Below, in pieces: positions 7,396-17,313 of a DNA stretch of 64,000 nucleotides. Where the stretch lies: NCBI GenBank assembly GCA_023473795.1, contig JAMCYS010000015.1:23183-87182 (forward strand). Reading direction: 5' to 3'. The notes beneath the pieces are model-generated. The model made no database searches. It was not told the origin of the DNA and saw nothing but the letters and a program-made list of their open reading frames with translations. The translations under genes were made by a program, and so were the position numbers. Each line of letters opens with the position of its first letter. Position 1 is the stretch's first letter. This stretch comes from Chloroflexota bacterium. GTDB taxonomy: Bacteria; Chloroflexota; UBA6077; FW602-bin22; JAMCYS01.

Positions 7396-9927
7396 TTGGC
7401 GATGAAATACTTGAAGCATCCCCTGCCCTACGTCGCCATCGTGGTGCTGGTCCTGCCCTTCATCGCCACCAGCATCGGCACGACCTACTCCATAGCCACC
7501 GAGGTCCTGGTCTGGGCAATCGTCGGCCTAGGCTTCAACCTGCTGTGCGGCTACACCGGCTTGCTCTCCTTCGGTCACGGCGTCTTCTTTGGCACGGCCG
7601 CCTATACAGCGGCAATCCTCCAGATCCACTTCATGCACGACATGTTCGTGCCAATGCTGGGCGGCGTGATCGTCGGCACGTTGGTCGGCGTGGCGGAGGG
7701 CTACCTGGTTCTCAGGCGACGCGGGGTATATTTCTCCCTCCTGACGCTGGCCTTTGCCCAGATGTTCTTCTACATAGCTTATGCCTGGACGGGCGTGACG
7801 GGTGGGGAGAGCGGCCTGGGCGGCTTCACCCGCCTACCGGTGTTCGGCCTCATCGACGTCAGGGACAAGCTCGCCTTCTACTACTTCGTCGCCTTCTTCA
7901 CGCTGATCCTGATGGTGGTGATGTGGAGCATCGTGCGCTCGCCCTTCGGGCGCGTGCTGGCCGCGATCAAGCAAAACGAACCGCGCGCCAAGGCGGTGGG
8001 CTACAATACCCAGCGCTATAAGTGGTTGGCGTTCTCGATCTCGGCCTTCTTCACCGCGGTGGGCGGCGCGATGTACGCCTACGTGCTGGAGTTCATGTAC
8101 GCCGATACGCTGAGCGGGGTCCGCTCTGGCGAAATCGCTGCCATGACCATCGTCGGCGGCATGTTCAGCTTCATCGGCCCCATGCTCGGCGCCGCCTTCT
8201 ACGTCTTCCTGCGTGACTACCTGATGTCTTACACGGAAAACTGGCTGATCTTCTTCGGCTTCGTGTTCATGCTGTTCATCGTCTTCTCGCCGGCGGGCAT
8301 CGTGGGCATCGTGCAGCGGCTCTGGTCGCTGGTGCGGCCGGCCGCGGCCCCACCGGCCCCGGTGAAGCCCATCGGCGGCGCCTCGGAGGAGGCAGTCGTG
8401 GCGCCGGAGCCCGCGCGGCCCAGGGCGCCGCTCGGCGAAGAGATTTTCGCCTGCTCTGGGGTGACCAAGAAATTCGGCGCGCTGGTGGCGGTGGACAACG
8501 TGGACCTTTCGGTGCGCCAGGGGGAGCTGCACTCGATCATCGGTCCCAACGGCGCCGGCAAGACTACGCTCTTCAACTGCCTGAACAGCATGCTGACGCC
8601 GGACGGCGGCAAGATAACCTTCGAGGGCCAAGAGATTACCGGTAAGCCGCCCTACGAGATCATCGCCCACGGCATCGCCCGCTCGTTCCAGATCATCAGC
8701 ATATTCAAAGACCTGACGGTCTTTGAGAACGTGCGCATCGCGGCCCAGGCCAAGAGCAAGTACGCCTTCAGCCTCAACGCCGACCCCGACAACCTCGAGG
8801 GCGTTAACGAGAAGGTAAGGGAGGCTCTGGAGCTCGTCGGTCTGGTGGGAATGGAGAAGGCGGTCGCCGCCAACCTCTCCCACGGCGACCAGCGACTGCT
8901 GGAGATAGCCATCGCCCTGGCGACGACGCCCAAAATGCTGATGCTGGACGAGCCCCTGGCCGGCTTGTCGCCCGCCGAACGCACCCGCATCGCCAACTTG
9001 ATCCGGCAGTTGGCGGGCGAGCGCACGGTATTGCTGATCGAGCACGACGTCGACCGGGTGCTGGAACTGTCCGACCGCATTACCGTGATGCACCAGGGCA
9101 AGGTCATCGCCCGGGGCACGCCCGCTGAAATTCAAGGCAACTCCCTAGTCCAGGAGGCGTACCTCGGCGCCTCGCAAATGGAAGAGGTGAAGCTCACCGC
9201 CAAGGGCCCGCGGACGGTCACCAGCGGCGAGACCATCCTGCGGGTAGACCGGATCAACTCCTTCTACGGCAAGAGCCACGTTCTGCACAACGTCTCCCTC
9301 GAGGTGCGCGAGGGCGAGGCGGTCTGCCTACTGGGCCGCAACGGCGTGGGCAAGACGACCACCCTCTCCAGCATCGTGGGCACCGTACCACCGCGGGAGG
9401 GCCAGGTCTACTTCGGCGGCCAGCAGATCTCCGGGCAGGGGCCGGAAGTGATCGGCCGGATGGGCATAGCGCTCGTACCGCAGGGTCGTCGCATCTTCCC
9501 CAACCTGACCGTCGGCGACAACCTGGGCATCGCCCGGCGGGCGTGCGCGGGCAGCCACTGGGACCTGAGGACGGTCTACAAGCACTTCCCCAAGCTGGAG
9601 ACGCTGAGGGGCCGGCGGGGCGAGAATCTCTCCGGCGGCGAGCTGCAGATGCTGGCCATCGCCCGCGCCCTGATGGCCAACCCGCGGCTGCTGCTCCTAG
9701 ACGAAGCGATGGAGGGCCTGGCGCCGGCCATCGTGGCCGAGGTGGCGCACATGATCCAGGAGCTGCGCGGCCAGGTCACCATCCTCCTGGTCGAACAAAG
9801 CGCGCCGCTGGCGCTGGCGCTCTGCGACCGGGCCTACGTCATGAGCAGCGGGCAGATCATCTGGGAGGGCCCGGCCAAGACGCTGGCCGACGACATCGAA
9901 CTGCGCACCAGGCTGCTGGGCGTCTAA
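7396..9927 (+). CDS. LivM permease - LivG ATPase - LivF ATPase triple fusion
   Basis: LivM motif GLLSFGHGVFFGTAAY; two ATPase domains with Walker A GPNGAGKTTL and GRNGVGKTTT and signature motifs LSHGDQ and LSGGELQ; no internal stop. Confidence 0.92.
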   Translation: MAMKYLKHPLPYVAIVVLVLPFIATSIGTTYSIATEVLVWAIVGLGFNLLCGYTGLLSFGHGVFFGTAAYTAAILQIHFMHDMFVPMLGGVIVGTLVGVAEGYLVLRRRGVYFSLLTLAFAQMFFYIAYAWTGVTGGESGLGGFTRLPVFGLIDVRDKLAFYYFVAFFTLILMVVMWSIVRSPFGRVLAAIKQNEPRAKAVGYNTQRYKWLAFSISAFFTAVGGAMYAYVLEFMYADTLSGVRSGEIAAMTIVGGMFSFIGPMLGAAFYVFLRDYLMSYTENWLIFFGFVFMLFIVFSPAGIVGIVQRLWSLVRPAAAPPAPVKPIGGASEEAVVAPEPARPRAPLGEEIFACSGVTKKFGALVAVDNVDLSVRQGELHSIIGPNGAGKTTLFNCLNSMLTPDGGKITFEGQEITGKPPYEIIAHGIARSFQIISIFKDLTVFENVRIAAQAKSKYAFSLNADPDNLEGVNEKVREALELVGLVGMEKAVAANLSHGDQRLLEIAIALATTPKMLMLDEPLAGLSPAERTRIANLIRQLAGERTVLLIEHDVDRVLELSDRITVMHQGKVIARGTPAEIQGNSLVQEAYLGASQMEEVKLTAKGPRTVTSGETILRVDRINSFYGKSHVLHNVSLEVREGEAVCLLGRNGVGKTTTLSSIVGTVPPREGQVYFGGQQISGQGPEVIGRMGIALVPQGRRIFPNLTVGDNLGIARRACAGSHWDLRTVYKHFPKLETLRGRRGENLSGGELQMLAIARALMANPRLLLLDEAMEGLAPAIVAEVAHMIQELRGQVTILLVEQSAPLALALCDRAYVMSSGQIIWEGPAKTLADDIELRTRLLGV

Positions 9928-10007
9928 CGAGTGATGAGGGATGAGTGATAAGTGATGAGTAACCGGAGAGGATAGCCGGCAGCTCGCCACTCATCCTCGT
10001 TCTCGGC

Positions 10008-10037
10008 AAGGCCAGAGGGGGAAGCCCCTCTGGCCTT
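10008..10037 (+). terminator. Terminator of the transporter operon
   Basis: aaggccagagggg-gaag-cccctctggcctt perfect inverted repeat. Confidence 0.7.
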
Positions 10038-10239
10038 CGTTCGTGCCTCATCTCGATCAGGTAGAGGCTGGGTTGCTAACGCCAGAAACGAGTACGGGTG
10101 CGCTGCAGCACACGACTACAAGCGGTGGACGTTGGTAGCAGTGCGCTATGGCGCACCCGCCCGCTACGTCGGTCGCAATCTATGGCCCCAGTGGCACGGA
10201 TTGCCGCACGCAGCACGGAGGCGGCTGCGTCTGGGCTGC

Positions 10240-11505
10240 CTACTTCTTAACGTACGGTATGGTCTGCGGGCCTTCGGGGAGTACGCCCAGGGTGGCGCCG
10301 GGGCCGTATTCGGCTAGCAACCGGCGCACGGTGGCGCCGACGTCACGCGTCCAGATCATGTGGGCGGCCGTGGCCTGCTCCTCGGTCAGACCGTCGGTAT
10401 AGAGGAAGACGCGGTGCTTGACCAGGATCTTGCACAGGTCCTGGGCCTCCCACTGGTCATACATCGAGAAGCCCGGTTCGTAGATCATCTCCAGGATGCC
10501 CTGGGGGGTCGGGCGCATCTTCATTATGTCGCCAAACGGCCCGTGGCCCACGCCCTCCTCGCAGCCCGCGGCGATGACGATGGCCCCGCCCGGCTTGGTC
10601 ACCAGGGCCGCCGCTTTCATGCCCTTCACCGACTGGTAGAGGTCGAGGTCGGCCGGGTAGTAGTTGTTGGTCGTCAGTACCACGTCGAACGGCCGCTCCA
10701 CCGGCCGCATCGCCGTATTGCGCACGAACTCGATGGCCGCGTCCTGCGCTGCCACGAGGGCGCCGGCGAAGACGCCGGTGATGCGCCGTTGCTTGTTGAG
10801 CGTGACGTTGAGGATGAAGGTCGGCTCGGCCATGGCTCCCACCTCGCGCATCTCGGCGAAGATGGGGTTGCCGTCGATTATGCCGTAGTTCGAGTTCGGG
10901 CTGCCGATCATCTCGGCGTTGTGCACGTGCATCACGCTGTCGGCCCCGGCCACGCCGGGCAGGATGGCCTTGGCGCCGCCGCTGAAGCCGGCGAACAAAT
11001 GCGGCTCGACGAAACCGGTGAGGATGCGCACGGAGGCCCTCACGTACTCTCTGTCCACCCAGGCCTCGCCGCCCGAGCTGGTCTGACCCAGATAGACCAG
11101 CTGGGACTTGTCGAAGGCCTCGTGGTTGACGACCCGGTAGCTGGCGACGACCTCCTCGCCCAACATACGCACTAGTTCATCCTTGGTGTTGTGGCGGTGG
11201 AGACCCAGGGCGTTGAGTAGGGTAATGTTCTCCTTGGGCACGTGCGCCAGCTCCGCCAGCAGAACTGGCAGCATCCGGTCGTTGGGCGTGGGCCGGGTGA
11301 TGTCGCTGAAGACGATCACGACCGTGTCGTCGGGCCGCACCAGCTCGCGCAGGGGCGGCAAGCCGAGCGGCCGGCGCAGGGCCTCGCACAGGGCCGCGGC
11401 TTCGTCCGGCAAGCCCTCGACGTACAGAGGCTCGACGACGGTGGTGTTCTCGTCGGGCAGGTCGACCTCCAACCCCTCGCGGGCGTAGGCCAGGCGCACT
11501 CTCAT
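10240..11505 (-). CDS. larA: LarA-like nickel-dependent lactate racemase family protein
   Basis: DDTVVIVFSDITRPTPNDRMLPVLLAEL, LNALGLHRHNTKDELVRMLG, FAGFSGGAKAILPGVAG; internal ATG at 11505 is the likely start. Confidence 0.88.
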   Translation of the reverse strand: MRVRLAYAREGLEVDLPDENTTVVEPLYVEGLPDEAAALCEALRRPLGLPPLRELVRPDDTVVIVFSDITRPTPNDRMLPVLLAELAHVPKENITLLNALGLHRHNTKDELVRMLGEEVVASYRVVNHEAFDKSQLVYLGQTSSGGEAWVDREYVRASVRILTGFVEPHLFAGFSGGAKAILPGVAGADSVMHVHNAEMIGSPNSNYGIIDGNPIFAEMREVGAMAEPTFILNVTLNKQRRITGVFAGALVAAQDAAIEFVRNTAMRPVERPFDVVLTTNNYYPADLDLYQSVKGMKAAALVTKPGGAIVIAAGCEEGVGHGPFGDIMKMRPTPQGILEMIYEPGFSMYDQWEAQDLCKILVKHRVFLYTDGLTEEQATAAHMIWTRDVGATVRRLLAEYGPGATLGVLPEGPQTIPYVKK

Positions 11506-11558
11506 CGCACCCTCCTGGGTGGGGCTGTCAGAAAGACCTCTCCGCGGGCCGCTTCTTG

Positions 11559-11876
11559 TCAAGCCGGCTTCTCGGAGCCGGTCTCGGCTAGTACCAACTT
11601 CAGCTTGCCGGCGGGGGGCAGACGCTTCATACGGCGCTCTAGCCGTAGGGCGTCGCCGTGGGAAGGGCAAGGCAGTACGCCCACCAGGCTCACGGGTCGG
11701 CGGGTGCGCGTGTAACAGGCGCCCCGGCCGGCGTTGTGCTGCGCCAGGCGTCGGTCGGGGTCGGTTGTGATGCCGGTGTAGTGGGTGCCGTCGGCGCAGG
11801 CCAGAACGTAGACCCACCAGTCTCGTGCCGCGCGCTCCTCGATCAACGCTCCCTGCCCTTCCAGTGTGGCAGCCAT
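11559..11876 (-). CDS. GIY-YIG nuclease family protein
   Basis: [43 protein letters not shown]. Confidence 0.85.
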   Translation of the reverse strand: MAATLEGQGALIEERAARDWWVYVLACADGTHYTGITTDPDRRLAQHNAGRGACYTRTRRPVSLVGVLPCPSHGDALRLERRMKRLPPAGKLKLVLAETGSEKPA

Positions 11877-11905
11877 TATAGCACCGGCGCAAGGCCGGCC
11901 ATACC

Positions 11906-11934
11906 TTGACCGGCCCTGCCCCACCGCCTACAAT
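11906..11934 (+). promoter_or_regulatory. Putative sigma70-type promoter
   Basis: TTGACC-N17-TACAAT upstream of CDS at 11989. Confidence 0.6.
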
Positions 11935-11988
11935 GCCCGACGGCCCGCTCCGCGTTCGAGCGCGGGCAGAACACCAGGAGGTGACGCT

Positions 11989-12531
11989 TTGCCGGAGAAC
12001 GAGACCACGCTCTCTCCCGCCAGCCAGGAGAAGGCCCGCCGGGCCGCTGCTCTCGCCTACGAGTTCGAGCAGAAATACGGGTCGTGCCCGCAGTGCGTTC
12101 TGGAAGCGATCAATCAGGCAGTTATGCCGGTGAGCGACGACCTGTTCAAGGCCAGCCACGCGCTGGCCGGTGGGGGGGTGCTCTACGGAGTCGGCAGCTG
12201 TGGCGCCCTAGTCGGCGGCATTCTTGCGCTCGGCAATCGCTTTGGCCGCGACCGGGCCCACTTCGACAAAGGCCGCCGTTTGACCTCTTACCAGAAGGCC
12301 AAGCGACTCTACGACCGTTTTGTCGCCGAGTACGGCGGGCCCACCTGCGCCACGGTGCAGACCCGCACCTTCGGGCGCTCGTTCAACCTCTGGGAGAAGG
12401 AAGACCACGACGCCTTCGAGGCGGCCGGCGGCCACGTCGACAAGTGCACGAGGGTGGCGGCCAACGTGGCGCAGTGGGCGGCGGAGATACTGCTCGAGGA
12501 TGAGGAGAGAACGCAGGGCCGCAAGCCCTGA
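11989..12531 (+). CDS. C_GCAxxG_C_C family redox-type protein
   Basis: Conserved Cys pattern YGSCPQCVLEA, GVGSCGALVGGI, GGPTCATVQ, VDKCTRVAANVA; TTG start. Confidence 0.8.
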   Translation: MPENETTLSPASQEKARRAAALAYEFEQKYGSCPQCVLEAINQAVMPVSDDLFKASHALAGGGVLYGVGSCGALVGGILALGNRFGRDRAHFDKGRRLTSYQKAKRLYDRFVAEYGGPTCATVQTRTFGRSFNLWEKEDHDAFEAAGGHVDKCTRVAANVAQWAAEILLEDEERTQGRKP

Positions 12532-12542
12532 GGGAGAGCGCG

Positions 12543-13307
12543 ATGGCGGACCTCTTTGATTTGAGCGGGCGAGTGGCTTTCGTCACCGGCGCTGCCCAGG
12601 GCCTGGGGCAAGGGGCGGCGGTGGGCTTTGCCCGCTACGGGGCGGACGTAGTCTGCGTCGACCTGGCGGCCGACGCCTGTGCCGAGACGGTGGCGCGCGT
12701 CGAGGCGCTGGGACGCCAGGCAATGGCGGTCGGCTGCAGCGTGACCGACGAGCAAGCGGTGGGGGCGGCCGTCGCGGCCGCAGTGAGCCGCTTCGGGCAG
12801 CTAGACATCGCCTTCAACGCCGCCGGCATCACCAAGCGCGTGGCGTCGACCGACATCGCCCCGGCCGACTGGCGGCGAGTGATCGAGGTCAACCTGGTCG
12901 GCGTCTTTCTTTGTTGCCAGGCGGTGGGGCGTCATATGGTGGCGCGGGGCAGCGGCAGCATAATCAACATGGCCTCCGTGGCGGCACTGGGGGCAATGGG
13001 TAGGGGCAACACACCCTACACGGCGAGCAAGGCGGGCGTGGCCGGCCTGACGCGCGAACTGGCCATCGAGTGGGCGCCCTTCGGCGTGCGGGTCAACGCG
13101 CTGGCGCCCATCCAGTTCAGGACGCCGTTCATCACTACTTTGCTGGCCGACGAGGAGCTGACGCGTCGACTCGTGGCGAAGATACCGCTGGGGCGGATGG
13201 GCGAAGTGGAGGACATCGTGGGGCCGGCGGTCTTCCTGGCATCCGACGCCTCGGCCATGATCACCGGCCACGTGCTGCCGGTGGATGGCGGCTACCTGGC
13301 GCAATAA
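12543..13307 (+). CDS. SDR family oxidoreductase
   Basis: TGAAQGLGQG nucleotide-binding motif, YTASKAG active site, C-terminal ITGHVLPVDGGYLAQ. Confidence 0.92.
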   Translation: MADLFDLSGRVAFVTGAAQGLGQGAAVGFARYGADVVCVDLAADACAETVARVEALGRQAMAVGCSVTDEQAVGAAVAAAVSRFGQLDIAFNAAGITKRVASTDIAPADWRRVIEVNLVGVFLCCQAVGRHMVARGSGSIINMASVAALGAMGRGNTPYTASKAGVAGLTRELAIEWAPFGVRVNALAPIQFRTPFITTLLADEELTRRLVAKIPLGRMGEVEDIVGPAVFLASDASAMITGHVLPVDGGYLAQ

Positions 13308-13308
13308 C

Positions 13309-13340
13309 AGTCAGCCCAGCCAGGAATGGCTGGGCTGACT
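13309..13340 (+). terminator. Terminator of SDR gene
   Basis: agtcagcccagcca-ggaa-tggctgggctgact. Confidence 0.65.
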
Positions 13341-13376
13341 AGACAGAGTCGGCTCAAGCCGGCTGCGAGCGTTCTT

Positions 13377-13403
13377 AGCCCCCGTGCGCGGGGGCTTTGT
13401 TTG
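13377..13403 (+). terminator. Second hairpin with T-rich tail
   Basis: agcccccg-tgcg-cgggggct-ttgttt. Confidence 0.65.
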
Positions 13404-13437
13404 TCTAGCCGGGCGCCTCGGGGCTGGGCCCACGATC

Positions 13438-13995
13438 CTACTTCTTCCCCGCGCTGGCCAGGGCGCTCTCGCCCAGGGCAAAGCCCGCCTCCAGGGCCTT
13501 GGTGTTCATCTCCTCCGTGCCCTTAGGGGCTCGCGAGAGCACGGCCTGCCGAATGGCGTCGCGCGGGATGATGCCGGTGACCACGGCGATCACGCCCAGG
13601 GCGACGATGCTGGCCACGGGGCGCCCCGTGGCTTCCTTGGCGGTTTCCGTGATCGGCAAGCGCAGCACCCGCCGTTCGCTGTGCAGCCGCTCGACGTGCT
13701 GCGCGTCGGCGATGATCAAGCCGTCCTTGCGCACGCCGGGCACGTAGCGGTCGGCCGCGTCCTGGCTGAGCACCAGCAGCAGGTCGGGCTCGCTCACCTT
13801 AGGGTAGTCGATGTCGCCCTCGCCCAGGATGACCTCCGAGACGCTGGGGCCACCGCGCGCCTCAGCTCCGTAGGACTGGCTCTGAACCGCGTTCTTGTTG
13901 GCGAAGATAGCGGCTGCCTCGGCCAGGATGAGCCCGGCCAGCTGCAGCCCCTGGCCGCCGACCCCGGCCAGCCGCACTTCGTAGCGATCGTTCAT
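13438..13995 (-). CDS. korC: 2-oxoacid:acceptor oxidoreductase, gamma subunit
   Basis: EVRLAGVGGQGLQLAGLILAEAAA, QSQSYGAEARGGPSVSEVI motifs. Confidence 0.88.
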   Translation of the reverse strand: MNDRYEVRLAGVGGQGLQLAGLILAEAAAIFANKNAVQSQSYGAEARGGPSVSEVILGEGDIDYPKVSEPDLLLVLSQDAADRYVPGVRKDGLIIADAQHVERLHSERRVLRLPITETAKEATGRPVASIVALGVIAVVTGIIPRDAIRQAVLSRAPKGTEEMNTKALEAGFALGESALASAGKK

Positions 13996-14837
13996 CGCTC
14001 GGCCCTCCCTGTGAGCTCCTGCGCCCTGGCCACGACCTGGTTGAAATAAACGTCGGTGAACTCGGGGAGTTCGCGATCGACCAGCACGCCGCGCGTGATC
14101 TTGCCCTCGGCGCTCTTGCCCGCGGCGACGGCGGCGACCGAGATGGTGTTATCGCGCTGCCACTTCAGCATTTCCACCGCAGTGGGCATCATGTTGAGCC
14201 GGCCGTAGGCCGTGTGGCACTGGCTGATGACCTCGACGACAGAGAAGCCGCGCTTGACGATGGCCTGCTCGATCAGCTTTTCGAGCTCCAGGATGTGGTA
14301 GACGGTGCCCCGCGCGACGAAGGAAGCGCCTGCGGCATCGGCGATCTTGGCGATATCGAAGGGACGCTCGATCTGCCCGTAGGTGGCGGTGGTGGCGTAG
14401 GCACCCATCGGCGTCGTGGGCGATACCTGACCGCCGGTGAGGCCGTAAATGCCGTTGTTGACCACGATGGCCGTCAGGTCGACGTTGCGGCGGGCGGCGT
14501 GGATGAAGTGGTTGCCGCCGATGGCCAGAGCGTCGCCGTCTCCCATCACAACCAGCACCTGCATATTGGGCTTGGCCAGCTTGATGCCCGTGGCGAAAGC
14601 CAAGGCCCGGCCGTGCGTGGTGTGCAGGGTGTTGAAGTCGGCGTAGACCGGCATGCGGCCGGAGCAGCCGATACCCGAAACCATGGCGACTTCGTCGCGG
14701 TCCAACCCTAAATGGCCCACGGCCCGGATGATCGAGCCCAGCACGTTGCCCGCGCCGCAGCCGGCGCACCAGACGTGAGGGAATTTCTTGTGAGAGCGAA
14801 GATACTCGTGTATGGGAGGCAGCGTCTGCATAGTCAA
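13992..14837 (-). CDS. korB: 2-oxoacid:acceptor oxidoreductase, beta (TPP-binding) subunit
   Basis: HVWCAGCGAGNVLGSIIRA, GIGCSGRMPVYADFNTLHTTHGRALAFATGIKLA, GDGDALAIGGNHF. Confidence 0.9.
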   Translation of the reverse strand: MTMQTLPPIHEYLRSHKKFPHVWCAGCGAGNVLGSIIRAVGHLGLDRDEVAMVSGIGCSGRMPVYADFNTLHTTHGRALAFATGIKLAKPNMQVLVVMGDGDALAIGGNHFIHAARRNVDLTAIVVNNGIYGLTGGQVSPTTPMGAYATTATYGQIERPFDIAKIADAAGASFVARGTVYHILELEKLIEQAIVKRGFSVVEVISQCHTAYGRLNMMPTAVEMLKWQRDNTISVAAVAAGKSAEGKITRGVLVDRELPEFTDVYFNQVVARAQELTGRAER

Positions 14838-14839
14838 GG

Positions 14840-16009
14840 TTAGTGGGCCTCCAGCGCCTGCAGAATCTGGGTCGGCGTGATCACGGTACCGTCGTAGCGG
14901 TGAACGCCGACGACGTCGGCCCGGCCCTTTACCACCCGCTCGACCTCCAGGCGAACCTGGCCCCGGTTCATCTCCGGCACTAGGAAGCGCCGGGCGGTGC
15001 GGGTGGCGCGTTCGATCTGCTCCTCTGGGAACGGCCAGAGCGTGAGCAGCTTTAGCAAGCCAACTCGCCGCCCCTTGGCCCGCGCCTCCTTCATCGCCTG
15101 GCGGGCGGCGCGGGCGGTCGAGCCGTAGGCGACGATGACCGTGCGCGCGTCCTCCAGCATCTCGCCCTGCGTCTGCACGATCTCGTCGACGTTCAGCTCG
15201 ATCTTGCGAAACAACCGCTCGAACCAGGGATTAATCTCATCCTGGCGCAGGGTAGGGTAGCCGGCCCGATCGTGGAAGAGCCCGGTGACGTGGTAGCGAT
15301 AGCCCTCGCCGAAGCTGGCCAGGGGCGGCACGTCGGCGTCGGTCTCCTCGTAGGGGAAGTACCACTCCGGTGGCACTGCCGGTTGGGGCCTTTCCAGGAC
15401 GTAGATGTCCTCCGGCGCAGGAATTACCGTGCGCTCGCGCATGTGGGCCACCACCTCGTCCAGCAGCAAGATCACCGGCGTGCGGTAGCGTTCCGAGAGG
15501 TTGAAGGAGCGCACGGTCTGATCGAAGCACTCGCGCACCGTGCTGGCGGTGAGGACGACGATCGGGTGGTCGCCGTGCGTGCCCCAACGGGCCTGCATCA
15601 CGTCGCCCTGGGCGGGCGCCGTCGGCTGCCCCGTGCTAGGACCGGCCCGCTGGACGTTGACGAGCACGCACGGTATCTCCGCCGCCACGGCGAAGCCCAG
15701 GTTCTCCTGCATCAGCGAGAAGCCGGGGCCGCTGGTGGCAGTGGCCGCTTTCAGGCCGGCTATCGAGGCCCCGATCACGGCCGCCAGGCTGCCGATCTCG
15801 TCCTCCATCTGGATGAAGACGCCTCCCACCCTGGGGAGGCGTCGGGAGAGAATCTCCGCTATCTCAGTGGACGGTGTGATCGGATAGCCAGCATAGAAGC
15901 GCAGCCCGGCCGCCATCGCGCCCTCGGCCACGGCCTCGCTCCCTTGCATGAACCGCACCGTCGCCGCTTCTACCACCACATTACCCCCTTGACGACCGCA
16001 CCAGCGCAA
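14840..16009 (-). CDS. korA: 2-oxoacid:acceptor oxidoreductase, alpha subunit
   Basis: GAMAAGLRFYAGYPITPSTEIAE, ATATSGPGFSLMQEN, AQGDVMQARWGTHGDHP. Confidence 0.9.
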   Translation of the reverse strand: MRWCGRQGGNVVVEAATVRFMQGSEAVAEGAMAAGLRFYAGYPITPSTEIAEILSRRLPRVGGVFIQMEDEIGSLAAVIGASIAGLKAATATSGPGFSLMQENLGFAVAAEIPCVLVNVQRAGPSTGQPTAPAQGDVMQARWGTHGDHPIVVLTASTVRECFDQTVRSFNLSERYRTPVILLLDEVVAHMRERTVIPAPEDIYVLERPQPAVPPEWYFPYEETDADVPPLASFGEGYRYHVTGLFHDRAGYPTLRQDEINPWFERLFRKIELNVDEIVQTQGEMLEDARTVIVAYGSTARAARQAMKEARAKGRRVGLLKLLTLWPFPEEQIERATRTARRFLVPEMNRGQVRLEVERVVKGRADVVGVHRYDGTVITPTQILQALEAH

Positions 16010-16022
16010 GACCGACTCGCGC

Positions 16023-17042
16023 CTACCCCTTCTCCACCCGATGGACTATGGCCTCGGCCATCTCGCTGGTTCCTGCTTGGCCGCCGAGGTCGTAGGTGAC
16101 GTACCTGCCCTCGGCCAGCACCGATTCCAGCGCGCCCCGCACCCTCTGTGCCGCGGCCAGCTCGCCCAGATGCTCCAGCATCAAAGCCCCGGAGAGGATA
16201 ATCGCGGTCGGGTCGGCCCGATTCTGGCCCGCGTACTTGGGCGCGCTACCGTGCACCGGCTCGAACACCGCCGCCTCGTAGCCGATATTGGCCCCGGGCG
16301 CCACGCCCAGCCCGCCCACCAGACCGGCGCAGAGGTCGGACACGATGTCGCCGTACAGGTTCGGCAGGACCAGCACATCGTACAGCTCCGGTTTCTGCAC
16401 CAGCTGCATGCACATGTTATCGACTATGCGGTCCTCGAACTCGATCTGCGGGTAGTCGATCGCAACCTGCCGGCACGACTCCAGAAAGAGCCCGTCGCTG
16501 AGTTTCATTATATTCGCCTTGTGCACCGCCGTCACCTTCTGGCGGCCGTGCTTGACAGCGTAATCGAAGGCGAAGCGGCAGATCCGCTGGGAGGCGACGC
16601 GGGTGATTATCTTGATGCTCTCCGCGGCGTCCGGCGTGACCATGTGCTCGACGCCGGCGTAGAGGTCTTCCGTGTTCTCGCGGACCACCACCAGATCGAT
16701 GTCGCCGAAGCGGGTCTTCACTCCCTTGTAGGTTCTCGCAGGCCGCAGATTGGCGTACAGGTCGAGTTCCTTGCGCAGGGCTACGTTGACGCTGCGGAAG
16801 CCCGTCCCAATCGGAGTGGTAATGGGGCCTTTGAGGGCCACCCGGGTCCGGCGGATGGAGTCCAAAACGGCCGGCGGCAGGGGCGTGCCCATTTCGGAGA
16901 TCGTCTCCTCGCCCGCGCGTTGCACGTCCCAGTCGAACTGCACCCCGGTCGCCTCCAGCACCCGGCGCGCCGCCGCCGCGATCTCGGGGCCAATGCCGTC
17001 GCCGGGTATTAGCGTCACATCGTAGGGCATCTCTCTCCTCAT
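16023..17042 (-). CDS. Isocitrate/isopropylmalate dehydrogenase family protein, likely NAD(P) isocitrate dehydrogenase
   Basis: [51 protein letters not shown]; operon context. Confidence 0.88.
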   Translation of the reverse strand: MRREMPYDVTLIPGDGIGPEIAAAARRVLEATGVQFDWDVQRAGEETISEMGTPLPPAVLDSIRRTRVALKGPITTPIGTGFRSVNVALRKELDLYANLRPARTYKGVKTRFGDIDLVVVRENTEDLYAGVEHMVTPDAAESIKIITRVASQRICRFAFDYAVKHGRQKVTAVHKANIMKLSDGLFLESCRQVAIDYPQIEFEDRIVDNMCMQLVQKPELYDVLVLPNLYGDIVSDLCAGLVGGLGVAPGANIGYEAAVFEPVHGSAPKYAGQNRADPTAIILSGALMLEHLGELAAAQRVRGALESVLAEGRYVTYDLGGQAGTSEMAEAIVHRVEKG

Positions 17043-17055
17043 TCTCTGTGGTGAT

Positions 17056-17310
17056 CTATCCCCGTTTCCTGTGGGTTACGTTGATCGCGAAGTCGGGGCA
17101 GCGTATCTCGCACATGCCGCAGCTGGAGCAGCGGTCGGCGTCCAACAGGTACGGGCGATCCTCTTTGCCCATGGCGAGCGCCTTGGTAGGGCAGAACTCG
17201 ACGCAGATGCCGCAGCCCTTGCACCACTTGGCGAAGACCACGACGGGATCAGCCGTGGGCAGGCGTAACGCCTCTCCAACCTCCGATACCTTACCCTTGC
17301 CTGCCGGCAT
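17056..17310 (-). CDS. korD: 4Fe-4S ferredoxin, likely delta subunit of the 2-oxoacid oxidoreductase
   Basis: [12 protein letters not shown] and [12 protein letters not shown]. Confidence 0.88.
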   Translation of the reverse strand: MPAGKGKVSEVGEALRLPTADPVVVFAKWCKGCGICVEFCPTKALAMGKEDRPYLLDADRCSSCGMCEIRCPDFAINVTHRKRG

Positions 17311-17313
17311 AAA

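Noticed and set aside
7834-9135. 433-aa minus-strand ORF
   Set aside because: Antisense shadow of the LivMGF fusion; His/Arg/Asp-rich composition typical of GC-rich antisense frames. The same applies to most other long opposite-strand ORFs in the track (e.g. 15272-16099, 16041-17012, 18186-19124, 38265-39617)
9929-9961. Short direct repeats gtgatgag/gtgataag after the transporter
   Set aside because: Too short and few to support a functional element; probably low-complexity intergenic sequence before the terminator
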